Assembly: GCF_021458635.1 (NCBI RefSeq)
Contig: NZ_JAIRDQ010000012.1
Location: 62,001 to 126,000, forward strand
Source: Bradyrhizobium monzae
GTDB lineage: Bacteria; Pseudomonadota; Alphaproteobacteria; Rhizobiales; Xanthobacteraceae
Reading direction: 5' to 3'
Length of the DNA stretch: 64,000 nucleotides
How positions within the stretch are numbered: the stretch's first letter is position 1; every line of letters starts with the position of its first letter. The position numbers were made by a program, and so were the translations under genes. The notes under the pieces are model-generated. The model was not told the DNA's origin and ran no database searches. It saw nothing but the letters and a program-made list of their open reading frames with translations. This document shows, in pieces, positions 27,881-37,413 of the stretch.

Positions 27881-29193
27881 GCGAGCTTCACCCTTAACCT
27901 ACGGCAAGCGCTGATCGCGCGGGACTGAAATCTTGGGCGCAGACGGGGAGAGGGGTGCCGTCACTGCTCCAGGCTCTGGCGAAGGTGAGAACGCCATGAG
28001 AGTGGTAGAGGTATTCTACAGCGATAATCGAAATGAGCGCGGCAAGGACATGCTCCGCCGCTTAGGCCTCGATGACCGGGCCGAGGTGGATCGGCCGGGC
28101 CGGCCAAAAGCACGGCACGGCCCACGGAACGCCTTCGCGGCATTTTGGCTCAAGGCGCCGCGTCCTGCTTCGACAGCCGAAAAAGAGCGCGAAAGCGGAC
28201 AGTCCGCATCATTGCTGCGCTTGCGCAGGCGTGCTCCTGATCGGCAAGTTCGGCCGTCAAACCTTCCCGAGATCGTCGGGCGCGACGCCGCCGCGGCCAT
28301 CACTGCGGCACGTCACAGCTGGTCGCGCTCGACGAGGCTCGATGAACGGCTTCGGGCAAGTCAACGAATGACTCCGACCGGAGAACAGGATCGATGAGAT
28401 GGCGCAAGATGGTGTTTCGACCAAAGCTCGGCACCTTCTTTAGCTTCCCCCAAATTCGAGGGATGCCTGCAACCGTGGTTGAGGAAACAAACGATCCGTT
28501 CGTCGCAAATATAAGAAAGCTGGTTTTTCAACCACGACAAAAATGAGTGCGTCTTCGACTCGCGCCGTAGTTCATTCTCTGAGACTATTGGTGCCAACCG
28601 GTTCGTTCATAGTGGTGGGTTGATGAGATCGAATGATGTCTTCGACGAACTCCACAACTCCGATCCACCCGGCACGATGCGACATGCGTGCCGTTTTGTT
28701 GACCTAATTCACATCGTGTCCTCGTGCTGACACCGGCGATCGTGAAACACTTAAACGATTGTTTGGCGTCGCATTAAACACCCGCCGGCCCGCTCGCATG
28801 GAGCAAAATGCTACCTGCGTCAATTGGCCGCCAGTTTGATCGAGCTCATCTAGCTCGCCAAGCAAAGCAGGATTCCACCGAACGACAAATAGGGGCGCCG
28901 CATCGGATGCGGAATGTGTTTGGTGACCCGGCCGTTGCGTTGGCCAAACAGCGCTCTAGCTTGAGGCCGGATTACAATCGAAAGCTCGCGTAGATCAGCG
29001 GGAAGGCAGGTTTCGATTATGTCTTGAGCCAGAACCATCAGCTAAGCGCCAAGTGAAAATCTAGCGACCTCTCAATGGTGTGAACGAAAGCGTCATTGGA
29101 CTTTCAAAGTAACAGCATATCTACTTTGAGTTGATGGCTGCGGCAGCTTCTGTCTCCGTTGCTGCCGCTGAACCACGTGGTGGAGGATGTGAC
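27881..29193. other. Gene-poor region
   Basis: About 1.3 kb. A plus-strand frame from 27976 (MRVVEVFYSDNRNERG...) and a minus-strand frame 28850-29038 (MVLAQDIIETCLPADLRELS...) look protein-like, but I recognise neither; remnants of decayed genes are possible. GGAGG near 29180 is the ribosome-binding site of the next gene. Confidence 0.35.
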
Positions 29194-29766
29194 ATGGTGA
29201 AGACGAGTGAGGTGTCCGTCGATGATGCCGCAACGGTGACTCAGATGGTCAGTGCTCTGCTTGCCGAACTTGGGGCCGGTCACGTGCAGGCCGGAGTAGA
29301 TACTCGACTGGTTGCCGACCTGCTGGCCATGAAAGAGCGCATCTCGGGGTTTCTTGCTTTTACGGAGGAACGCCCCGTCGGCCTCATCATGCTATCGGAA
29401 AGTGCCGCCCTCTTTGCGCGCGGAACCTACGGCATTATCACTGAGCTCTACGTGGTGCCTGACCAGCGATCATCTGGTGTTGCGATGGCGCTCATCGACG
29501 CAGCCGTTACCCTTGGGGCGACAAAAGGCTGGGGCCAACTTGAAGTCGGGGCGCCAAGGCAGCCGATGTGGAGCCGCAGTCCCAACTCAGCATTGTACCT
29601 GAAGCTCGGCTTCTCAGAGATTGGCCCGCGTCTCAAATTGCCATTGCACGGCTTAGCTGGTCCACGTGGGCAGGGTAGTCCTGCGGCCCCATCGGGGCTA
29701 GATCCTCGGCGGCGACGCGCACCGCGGCGCCGTATCCCGAATTCATCCGATGCAAGAGTTGCATAA
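29194..29766 (+). CDS. GNAT-family N-acetyltransferase
   Basis: A 190-residue protein with the GNAT acetyl-CoA motif TELYVVPDQRSSGVAMALIDAA (the usual Q/RxxGxG/A loop is RSSGVA), followed by the YLKLGFSEIGPRLKLPL end typical of the fold. The first 20 residues of the open frame are skipped because GTGACATGG at 29190 follows a GGAGG; ATG 29194 begins MVKTSEVSV. The last 35 residues are Arg/Pro-rich and probably not part of the native domain, suggesting a shifted or extended C terminus. Substrate unknown. Confidence 0.82.
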   Translation: MVKTSEVSVDDAATVTQMVSALLAELGAGHVQAGVDTRLVADLLAMKERISGFLAFTEERPVGLIMLSESAALFARGTYGIITELYVVPDQRSSGVAMALIDAAVTLGATKGWGQLEVGAPRQPMWSRSPNSALYLKLGFSEIGPRLKLPLHGLAGPRGQGSPAAPSGLDPRRRRAPRRRIPNSSDARVA

Positions 29767-31037
29767 ATTTTGCGTAGCACATTCGGTGGATTGTGGCGGC
29801 TATGTCGTGCCGCCAGGCGAGGTTGATCTCTCACGGGGAAAGGCGGACATGCTCATTGGCGTCTTACACGACCGGATCGAGCATATGCCTAGCTAAGCCC
29901 TTCGCGGCTTTTTAATTGAAGCCTGCAAACGTGGAGGGCCCTCAGCCGAGCCATTCTTGCAGGCCAGAACTCCGACGGTGACTTCTATTTCTGACAACTC
30001 CATTTCGAATTGGGCCGGCCTGCACGATCAATCGCCATCGGATCGATCCTTGCGCTGGCGAATGCGTATGATGTCCCTATGGCGGCAGGACGATGCAATA
30101 CCCATCTCGCGAAGACAGCCCATACGCCGGTAAATCCCGGCAAAGGGAGTCCCGGGCCGCGATCAAAAGCCTCGGTGGCAGATGATTGCCGAACGTTCGC
30201 ATTCTATAGACACCTGTTCGACCTCTCCCACGATCAATTATGTTACCACCTTGCGTCCTTCTTCGGGCGTCCGAGTCTTCAAATGAAATGCACACACCCT
30301 GAAGACGAGATCAGGACGCGAGTTAACGGTTGCCCCTGCGCACAAGCGGGCCCCACAACGTAAGTTATCCATTATCGCGATAAAGTTAGGCTCGAGACCG
30401 GGTTTGGAGTCTGCGTCTTTCTATTCACGATGCAGCATTTGTGCGTGATACCGCGTCTTGCGCAAGAAAGCGTTGAACGATTGAGGAGCGCTGGAGTGAA
30501 ACCCACGATCTCTTTCATGCAGCCGCCGATTCGCAGGCCAAAGCGCAAGCGGAAAGCTGCATTTGACTGTTCGCGAAAATACCGGCATCTCGCGACAACG
30601 GGCTGAACTCGACGGGCCCCCGTGCAAGCCACGACTGGATATCTAAATATCGGATAGCGAGGCATACAGCCCTGCTGTTGGTTCGCTCTCGAACAGCTCC
30701 GAACCGTTTTGCGGCGAAGAAGCGCCGAAAGCGGACAGGCGCTCCCAATAACGCTCGTGCAAGGAGATCACTGGAGTTCGACGAGAGCGATCTTGCCAAG
30801 ATGGCAACTCCCTTTGGCACCGCTCACTCTTTGGATCGCAACTTCGGATCGTTCAGTTTCAAGGAAATATGGGTATCAGGGCCTCGCCGCGCCGGCTTGT
30901 TAATGCGCCTTATGGGATAAACCATGCGCTCAGACAAAGTTGCGCAAGGCTGCGCGCTCGGCTCCGGATGCTCTTGACCATTGCCCTTTATCGCGTCACG
31001 AGAAAAACCAACACGGATGAGAATGGCAGGCTCAGGG
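29767..31037. other. Gene-poor region
   Basis: About 1.3 kb with no recognised gene or mobile element. Frames are short and overlap on opposite strands. Confidence 0.4.
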
Positions 31038-31562
31038 ATGACGAATGTGATTGATCAAGTGAGCGGCTTGGAACCACCCTCTGTCTTGCACAAGTCGTCA
31101 AGACGTTTTGCGTCGATCTTCGCGCTCGTGGCGGTGTCCATCGGCCTGTGCGCCGGAGCAGCCTATTATTGGATCAGTGTCGAAGAGTTTTTCGAGAAGC
31201 CGTCGGCTCATGAAGTCGTCCCAACGACAGGCCTGTCACCTGAAGATAGGGAGGCACTTTTGGAGATTCGGTCCGAGCAGCAGAAGGCAAGTGATCAAAT
31301 TGGAGAGATCAATCGTAACATCGGTGCGCAGCAGGACGATTTGAAACGCATGGCAGATCAGATCGAGGCGCTGACATCGAGAATTGAGTTGTTGCAGAAA
31401 CCGGCCGTCGCTGCCCCCGTTCTTCTCGCGCCTTCTTCTCCCCCGCCTTCCCATCCCGTTTCGAGCCCGGCCAAGCGAGCCGTCCAACCCGCTAAGCCAG
31501 AAGGGCCAGTCTCGGTCGGGGGTAAGCCACTGATCTCCGAACCGAGCACGAACCAGCGTTGA
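31038..31562 (+). CDS. Single-pass membrane protein with coiled coil and Pro-rich tail
   Basis: A protein of about 174 residues from ATG 31038 (MTNVIDQVSGLEPPS). A short cytoplasmic stretch is followed by one membrane segment (FASIFALVAVSIGLCAGAAYYW). Then comes a helical coiled-coil region (SPEDREALLEIRSEQQKASDQIGEINRNIG and DLKRMADQIEALTSRIELL) and a Pro/Ser/Ala-rich tail. Such a layout suits an inner-membrane protein with a periplasmic spacer. I recall similar Bradyrhizobium hypotheticals but no function. Nothing nearby suggests a partner. Confidence 0.65.
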   Translation: MTNVIDQVSGLEPPSVLHKSSRRFASIFALVAVSIGLCAGAAYYWISVEEFFEKPSAHEVVPTTGLSPEDREALLEIRSEQQKASDQIGEINRNIGAQQDDLKRMADQIEALTSRIELLQKPAVAAPVLLAPSSPPPSHPVSSPAKRAVQPAKPEGPVSVGGKPLISEPSTNQR

Positions 31563-31896
31563 TGATCAGGCGACGCCTTTCGCGAAGGGTGTCGTGTTTC
31601 GGCGAAACGAAGACTGGCTGCGGGACGTTCGTCGACGAATGGAGATCGAGGACGGCGTCATCCGATTCCATTTTCCGAGAAAAGGGGTGTCGCAGCCTCC
31701 ACCGAATTCGGTATGAACAACCTGCTCGAAGTCGGCCGGGTAGACAACGAAGATCCCGCCTGGCTCAAGCACTGGCACCCAAGATAAGCCAATCAGGCTA
31801 CCGCTCACGCGGATGCGTCTCAAGTCGGTGACTCGATAGATCGTGGATCACCACGTGCTGTGGTTGATTACGCCGCGCATTCAAGTTCAGGCGAAC
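31563..31896. other. Spacer beyond the 3' end of nodD2
   Basis: A short plus-strand frame (about 31590-31713: VFRRNEDWLRDVRRRMEIEDGV...) looks protein-like but is too short and unrecognised to call. No terminator was identified. Confidence 0.35.
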
Positions 31897-32805
31897 TCAT
31901 GCGATACGGGAGGCCTCCTGCACAAAAATGTTGCGCATCCAAATGCTCGCCGGATCAGCGTTGTGAAGAGCAGGCCACTGGACGGATTCGGTGAACGCAA
32001 AGTCCGGCAAAGGAGCTTGGATCGTTCGCAAGGGCATCGTGTTCTTGAAATGCTTGAACATCCTCGATGGCATTGTCGCTATGCGATCAGTTCCCAATAT
32101 CAGGGGTGGGATCAGGCTAAAGCCCGGCACAGCGACTTCGACGCGAATCTTGAGATCATGCTCGAGCAAAAGCCATTCAGCGAACGAAGGTCTGATCGTC
32201 GGCCCAAACCTGGCCGTAACCTGTCCAATCGATAGGTATCGCTCCAATGTAAGCGGCTTAGCTAGCTGCTTGTTCTTGGGACAGCCGACGTACACGAATC
32301 TTTCGTCAAACAGGGGCATTTTGGGATGCGTGTGCGACATGAACAATTCCGGACAAACCAAGAAGTCAATCTCACTCCGCCGGAGAAGTTGATCGGGGTC
32401 CTCTTCGGGTGGCAGCAATTCGAAGGAGACGGCGGGCGCTTCCTGCGCGACGCGGTCCACGACCTTTCGAAGAAACACGGTCATCATGAAATCTGACAGG
32501 ATGATCCTGAAGCGACGAGTCGACTGCGCCGGCTTGAATCCGTCGGGGGAGATAATGGAGAGTTGGATGTGCGACAAAGCCTCCCGAACCGGGGCAGCAA
32601 GCGCTTCGGCTCGCGGCGTGGGCACAAGCTTGCGGCCCATCATCGTAAAGAGCTCATCGCGGAAATAGGCGCGCAACCGGGCCACGGCTGCGCTCATGGC
32701 CGGCTGACTCAGGTTGATTCGCCGCGCCGCCGCGGTGAGGTTCGGCTCCGTCATGAGAGCGTCGAACGCGACGAGAAGATTTAGATCAAGGCCGTTGAAA
32801 CGCAT
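31897..32805 (-). CDS. nodD2: NodD2, LysR-family nod regulator
   Basis: A 302-residue NodD paralogue of the usual length. The HTH TAAARRINLSQPAMSAAVARLR and the C-terminal WPALHNADPASIWMR are nearly the same as in the protein encoded at 496-1461, but the central domain differs widely. In B. japonicum NodD1 is the main flavonoid activator and NodD2 mainly represses nod genes; that role here is inference. It lies 12 bases from a nod box in the same relative position as nodD1, so nodD plus nod box looks like a duplicated unit. The paralogue is located 30 kb away from the first copy rather than next to it. Confidence 0.92.
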   Translation of the reverse strand: MRFNGLDLNLLVAFDALMTEPNLTAAARRINLSQPAMSAAVARLRAYFRDELFTMMGRKLVPTPRAEALAAPVREALSHIQLSIISPDGFKPAQSTRRFRIILSDFMMTVFLRKVVDRVAQEAPAVSFELLPPEEDPDQLLRRSEIDFLVCPELFMSHTHPKMPLFDERFVYVGCPKNKQLAKPLTLERYLSIGQVTARFGPTIRPSFAEWLLLEHDLKIRVEVAVPGFSLIPPLILGTDRIATMPSRMFKHFKNTMPLRTIQAPLPDFAFTESVQWPALHNADPASIWMRNIFVQEASRIA

Positions 32806-32816
32806 GGTGCGAATTT

Positions 32817-32862
32817 ATCCATCGTGTGGATGTGCTTCATCTAAACAATCGATTTTACCTGC
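32817..32862 (+). promoter_or_regulatory. nod box 2, divergent from nodD2
   Basis: The palindromic half ATCCATCGTGTGGATG (32817-32832) and the core AAACAATCGATTTTACC (about 32843-32859) match the nod box very well. It reads on the plus strand away from nodD2, but the next 440 bases contain no plus-strand gene I can support and then come minus-strand genes. It may now serve only nodD2 autoregulation or drive a non-coding transcript. Confidence 0.88.
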
Positions 32863-33305
32863 TCACGGGAGTCGCGGCAAATTTTAGATGGAGAGTTAGA
32901 GTTAAGACATAGCAGGACGATGACGAACTGCTGCATACAAAGGGTTGGAAAATCTATACCAAGGTTTGCCGTCTGCGATCCGGCGAACGCCTGCCGCTTC
33001 TATATCAGCTACTTGCTTCCGTAGAATCATGGGACCTTCCGACTTCGCTTTGGGTTTGCCGCGAAACGCGAGCAGGCGACTACAGCTATCAATCCTAGCT
33101 GCAAACAGGCGAAGGAATTGCGAACCATTCCAGAGTGCAGAATGGTATTTGAAATCCACATGCAATGGCCGGTGGTTGCAAGGCATGTGAAAAACCGAAA
33201 GCCCTGTCTCATCGCGACCGCCGCAGACAGGGCGGTCACACGCGGCCACTGCAAACCACATAAACGTCGGACAACTCGGCATGCTATGTGCTCTCCCTCG
33301 TCGCT
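32863..33305. other. Region downstream of nod box 2, no supported gene
   Basis: A plus-strand frame (32945-33190) and a minus-strand frame (32902-33282) exist. The minus frame has PWYRFSNPLYAA near its end, which looks protein-like but cannot be assigned. No gene served by nod box 2 is visible. Confidence 0.4.
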
Positions 33306-34517
33306 TCAGCCGGTCACGTCCTCGGGGCGAGCGCCCACGAGCTTCTCATAGAGCGCTGGATCAGTGGCGCCCTCGGTATTGATCAGGAAGACACGGGCAT
33401 TTGAGTCGAGCCCGATCTCCGAACGACACGCTGGATCACCCGCCACCTTTGCCAATCCAGCGAGACCTACTGCGCCACTTTCGCCGGCGACGATCGCCGG
33501 ATCCCCGTCGACGGGATAGGCAAGCGCCTTCATCATCGTAACCGCCTCGTCGTCCTCGATGGTCATAAAGGCATCGGCAACGCGCGAGAGAATGCGCCAG
33601 GCAACAAGTGATGGTCCGTAGCATTCAAGCATCGCCATGACGGTTGGTCTGTCGTGCGGCACCTTCACGATCTGGCCGGCCTTGGCGCTCTCGAGAAGGC
33701 AGGCGGCTCGATCCGGCTCCACCACAGTGAAGAAGGGTCTGTCCTTTCCGAATACGAGCGCAAAATGAGCGGCAGTCGCCGCAGCGATGCCGCCGACACC
33801 GGCCTGGACAAACACGTGGGTTGGAGGCTTTGGCAGTGCGCCAAGAGCCTCACGAAGCAATGCTGTATAACCTTGCATAACGAGGTGAGGGATCCGTTCG
33901 TAACCTGGCCAAGATGTGTCGGAGACCACAATCCAGCCCCGTTCGCTGGCGATTTTAGATGCCGACGCAACGGAATCATCGTAGTTGCCCTGAACACGTT
34001 CGATACGAGCACCATACCGCGCGATCGCTTGGCAGCGCTCATCACTCACTCCAGCATGAACAAAGACAACGCAGTTTGCGCCCACGAGTTGAGCGCCTTG
34101 TGCAACGGATCGGCCGTGGTTGCCGTCCGTGGCGCACGTCAAGGTTATTCCAGCGGCGACTGTGGCGACTTCCGGTGAGCGCCACTCAGAAATGTCGACT
34201 GGACGGCCCCATCGTTGCGACGCGATCCCAAGGACAAGCTGTATGACCGCATAGGCTCCCCCCAGTGCTTTGAAGCTACCGAGACCCAGTCGTTGTCCTT
34301 CGTCCTTGACGTGGATGGATCCGACATCCAGACGACGGGCAAGGCCAGGAAGCGAAACCATCGGGGTAGGGGCGGTCCCCTGCCTATGCTGGAGAAAGCG
34401 CTCCACTGCCAGGGCAGCCTCGATGCCGAGAGCATCGGCATCTGAGGAATCGAGCGGCAAGCGATAGTTACTGTGCGTATTGCGGACCAGCATGGCGTTG
34501 TGTTGTGTTATCGGCAT
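33306..34517 (-). CDS. dpaL: Diaminopropionate ammonia-lyase
   Basis: A 403-residue fold type II PLP enzyme matching DpaL (E. coli 398 residues). It converts 2,3-diaminopropionate to pyruvate and ammonia. Motifs: the PLP lysine in GLGSFKALGGAYAV, TDGNHGRSVAQGAQ, DTSWPGYERIPHLVMQGY, VQAGVGGIAA, VVEPDRAACL and GESGAVGL. I start at ATG 34517 because it gives the family length; the frame is open to 34604. It is followed after 65 bases by the acyl-CoA synthetase frame on the same strand. In a legume symbiont it might use plant non-protein amino acids such as ODAP-derived diaminopropionate; that is inference. Confidence 0.9.
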   Translation of the reverse strand: MPITQHNAMLVRNTHSNYRLPLDSSDADALGIEAALAVERFLQHRQGTAPTPMVSLPGLARRLDVGSIHVKDEGQRLGLGSFKALGGAYAVIQLVLGIASQRWGRPVDISEWRSPEVATVAAGITLTCATDGNHGRSVAQGAQLVGANCVVFVHAGVSDERCQAIARYGARIERVQGNYDDSVASASKIASERGWIVVSDTSWPGYERIPHLVMQGYTALLREALGALPKPPTHVFVQAGVGGIAAATAAHFALVFGKDRPFFTVVEPDRAACLLESAKAGQIVKVPHDRPTVMAMLECYGPSLVAWRILSRVADAFMTIEDDEAVTMMKALAYPVDGDPAIVAGESGAVGLAGLAKVAGDPACRSEIGLDSNARVFLINTEGATDPALYEKLVGARPEDVTG

Positions 34518-34582
34518 ACCTACGACAGGGCATTGGCGAGGCCGCAGAGCAGAGCGGTTCATTCCATTCCAGGCGCTTGATG

Positions 34583-36125
34583 TCAGGCTGCCTTCTCCGA
34601 CCAATACCGATTACGCAACTCCTGCTTCATGAGCTTGCCCGTCTGTGAACGCGGGACTTCAGGCACAAAATCGATGCTGCGGGGCGCCTTGTAGCCGGCA
34701 ACACGATTCTTCACGAAGGCGATGATTTCTTCCGCCAAGTTCTCGCTGCCTTCCGTGTCGGGCAGCAATTGCACTATGGCTTTGACCTGTTCGCCCATAT
34801 CAGGATCGGGGATTCCGATGACGGCTACGTCCGCGATAGCAGGATGAAGCACCAGAACGTTCTCAATCTCTTGAGGATAGATGTTGACCCCGCCTGAGAT
34901 GATCATGAACGCCTTGCGATCGGTCAAGAAGAGGTAAGCCGTCCGCATCGACGTGTCCGATGTCGCCGACAGTGGTCCAGGACGGATGCGCCGGATGTTG
35001 CGCGGCCCGCGTCTTTTCCGGCTCGTCATGGTAGACGAACGGCATCCTATCGCGTTCGAAATAAATGGTACCCGTCTGACCAGCTGGAAGTTCGCTACCG
35101 TCCTCATCGCAGATGTGGATCTTCCCTAGAACGGCGCGACCGACGGAGCCGGGCTTCTGGAGCCACTCGTCGGGGCCGATCACCGTCATCCCGTTCATTT
35201 CGGTGGCGGAGTAGTACTCCCACAATATCGGCCCCCACCACTTCATCATCACTTGCTTGACTTCAACGGGACATGGTGCGGCAGCGTGAATCGCGATCTG
35301 CAAACTGCTCACGTCATATCGATTCCGAACTAACTCGGGCAATTTGAGCATCCGCACAAACATGGTCGGCACCCACTGACTGTGGGTCACCTTGTAGTCT
35401 TGGATGGCAGCCAAAGCGGCTTCGGCATCGAATTTGTCCATAACGAGTGCGGTGCCACCCAGCGCCTGGACGGTCGCGCAGGTTCGTAGCGGCGCTGCAT
35501 GATAGAGAGGCGCAGGGGACAGATATATTGTCCTTTCATCAAAGCCAAAATTCGACGAAAACATCTGCACCATTGTGTCGCCAGGGTCGGAAACCTGTCG
35601 CTCCGGCAACGCATGTCTCACGCCTTTTGGCCTCTCGGTCGTGCCGGAAGAGTACAGCATGTCGGCGCCGCGCGGTTGAGACGCCGGGATCGTGGCGCGA
35701 GCGGTTTCCAGTATCTGCTGGTACGGTTCGTAACCTGACAGATTTCCCTCAGAACAAACGCGGTGCCTTAGTTTTTCGTGGGCGTCGATTTTTGATGCCG
35801 TCTCGAATCCACCACGTCCGACGAACAACGCCGCCGCGCCGGAATTTTCGAGCATATAGTCGACTTCACTGGGGCTCAGCCGAGAATTGATCGGCAACAG
35901 ATATAGGCCCGAGCGTTGAGTGGCCCAGTAGATATCGAAAATCCAAGGGCTGTTGTCAGAGAGTACGCCCACAACGTCGCCGGGCCGCAAGCCGGCGTCG
36001 AAGAGCCAGTTTGCAGCCCGTCGAGACCGATCCTCCAATTCGGCGTATGTCACGATCTCACCGGTTGCCGTCATGATGAGGGCAGGGCGGTCCGGATTTG
36101 TTAGTGCGTGGGTGCCCGGATACAT
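34583..36125 (-). pseudogene. Fatty acyl-CoA synthetase, disrupted by a one-base insertion
   Basis: An AMP-forming acyl-CoA synthetase split over two frames. The N-terminal part (from ATG 36125) carries YSSGTTERPKG (P-loop, with Glu where Gly is usual: TTGRPKG) and YYSATEMNG. The C-terminal part has LTDRKAFMIISGGVNIYPQEIEN and RSQTGKLMKQELR. The shift lies near 34936: removing one A from GAGGTAAGCC restores DADGYLFLTDRK. The full protein would be about 514 residues. It diverges from the TetR gene and would activate the acid degraded by the downstream plus-strand enzymes. A sequencing error cannot be ruled out. Confidence 0.82.
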
Positions 36126-36303
36126 CAACACATTCCTGAATGTCGCCTTTCCTACAGAGAGGCGAAATTTGGATTTCGAACGGAATTGCCGCGACCGAGC
36201 ACCCGAGGGCGCCCCCCTCCACGGGGGTACTGGCTGCATCGACGGGCCGGGCGAGCTCTGCAGCTCCCGGCCCCTGAACTGATGACGATTCGAGCCTAGC
36301 CAA

Positions 36304-36326
36304 TAACTGACATTGACGTCATGTTA
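36304..36326. promoter_or_regulatory. Candidate TetR operator
   Basis: A 23-base imperfect palindrome: TAACTGAC on the left, mirrored by GTCATGTTA on the right, around ATTGAC. It lies between the divergent starts of the acyl-CoA synthetase (36125) and the TetR regulator (36375), where a TetR operator would be expected. No experimental consensus is available, so the call rests on symmetry and position. Confidence 0.45.
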
Positions 36327-36374
36327 CTGGGTTCCAAGCTGGTGGTCAAGCGGCCGCGGTGCTATGGGTGGCAA

Positions 36375-37046
36375 ATGCTGGAGACCGATTCTGCGTTGGA
36401 GCCGTTAGCCCCTGCCACCGCGAAGGGAGCGGCGATGCGTCAGCGCCTGCTGAACGCCTCGGCACGCGTATTCGCGCGCAAAGGATACGAGGCCACCCGG
36501 GTCCAGGACATCGTCAAAATCGCTCGAACGTCTTACGGCAACTTCTACCGGCACTTTCGAAATAAGGACGAGATTCTGCTCGCCGTATTGCAGCCATTAC
36601 TCGACGAGATCTACGTCGCGAGCAAGCGAACGTCGGGCCGCTCATTGAAGGCAACCGAAGCCGAGTTCGTCGAGAATACCATCGCTTATCTCAAGATCTA
36701 TGCCCGACATCGCAAGCTGTTGCGCGTCATGCGCGAGGCGGCAGCTCGCGGAGAGAAAGCAACATTCCTTTCTCTCTATGTCAGCGAACGTAGCCGCTTC
36801 GTAAGGCGCACCGCGACTTGGCTGACCCGCCTTCAGGGATTGGGCGAACTAAGCCGTGAACTCGATCCTGAAATGGCTGCTGAAGTGCTCGGCGCCACGA
36901 TGGAGCAGATTGCCTATATGAAATTTGATCTCGCCTCGGAAGATCCAAGCGACGCGGAGATTGAGCACATAGGGACGCACTGCGCAAAGGTCTGGTATCG
37001 AGGCGTGTTTGGTGCCGCCAAAGACGATCCCGCGGCTCCCAACTAG
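36375..37046 (+). CDS. TetR-family transcriptional regulator
   Basis: A 223-residue regulator. The helix-turn-helix is MRQRLLNASARVFARKGYEATRVQDIVKIARTSYGNFYRHFRNKDEIL (residues 22-69). The C-terminal ligand domain is variable. It is divergent from the acyl-CoA synthetase gene and precedes a run of acyl-CoA enzymes, the typical layout of FadR/PsrA-like TetR repressors that respond to acyl-CoA. The start at ATG 36375 leaves a short N-terminal arm; the frame opens 18 residues earlier. Confidence 0.88.
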   Translation: MLETDSALEPLAPATAKGAAMRQRLLNASARVFARKGYEATRVQDIVKIARTSYGNFYRHFRNKDEILLAVLQPLLDEIYVASKRTSGRSLKATEAEFVENTIAYLKIYARHRKLLRVMREAAARGEKATFLSLYVSERSRFVRRTATWLTRLQGLGELSRELDPEMAAEVLGATMEQIAYMKFDLASEDPSDAEIEHIGTHCAKVWYRGVFGAAKDDPAAPN

Positions 37047-37413
37047 CATCCGTTCTGCCATTGATGCGAGCGCGTGTGTCGCAGCCAAACAGGCGTGACG
37101 CTGCTTGTTCATGAAATCTGCCCAGGGATCGCGAACAGCGTTCGAGCGCTGACAATCATCAATAAAAAGCCAGGTGAACGGGCTTGGCCCTGCGCTCCGG
37201 AGTCGGCTTGACGAGGCGGCCTGGCGGTAATATGACATCAATATCACTTTTAAGCGCCGGGACAGAAACGCGGAAATTCAGCAGGGAGGAGCCGGTCATT
37301 TCGGCGGAAAATGTAATGAAGCCAAGTACTTCATTGTCCTTCCCTTTAGTGCTTAGCGCAGTCGCGCTCGCTGTCCTGGGCTCGTCTGGGCGAAAAATCG
37401 ACAGGCGCGCGTC
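37047..37413. other. Spacer before the first acyl-CoA dehydrogenase
   Basis: About 370 bases. A minus-strand frame (37159-37506) overlaps the next gene and is not supported. A promoter for the plus-strand cluster may lie here but no clear motif is visible. Confidence 0.4.

Noticed and set aside
28850..29038. Minus-strand frame MVLAQDIIETCLPADLRELS... looked like a regulator or transposase fragment
   Set aside because: I could not match it to any family, and no start signal or conserved motif supports it.
32902..33282. Minus-strand frame with PWYRFSNPLYAA as a possible gene beside nod box 2
   Set aside because: It has no assignable family and runs opposite to the nod box; protein-like appearance alone is not enough.
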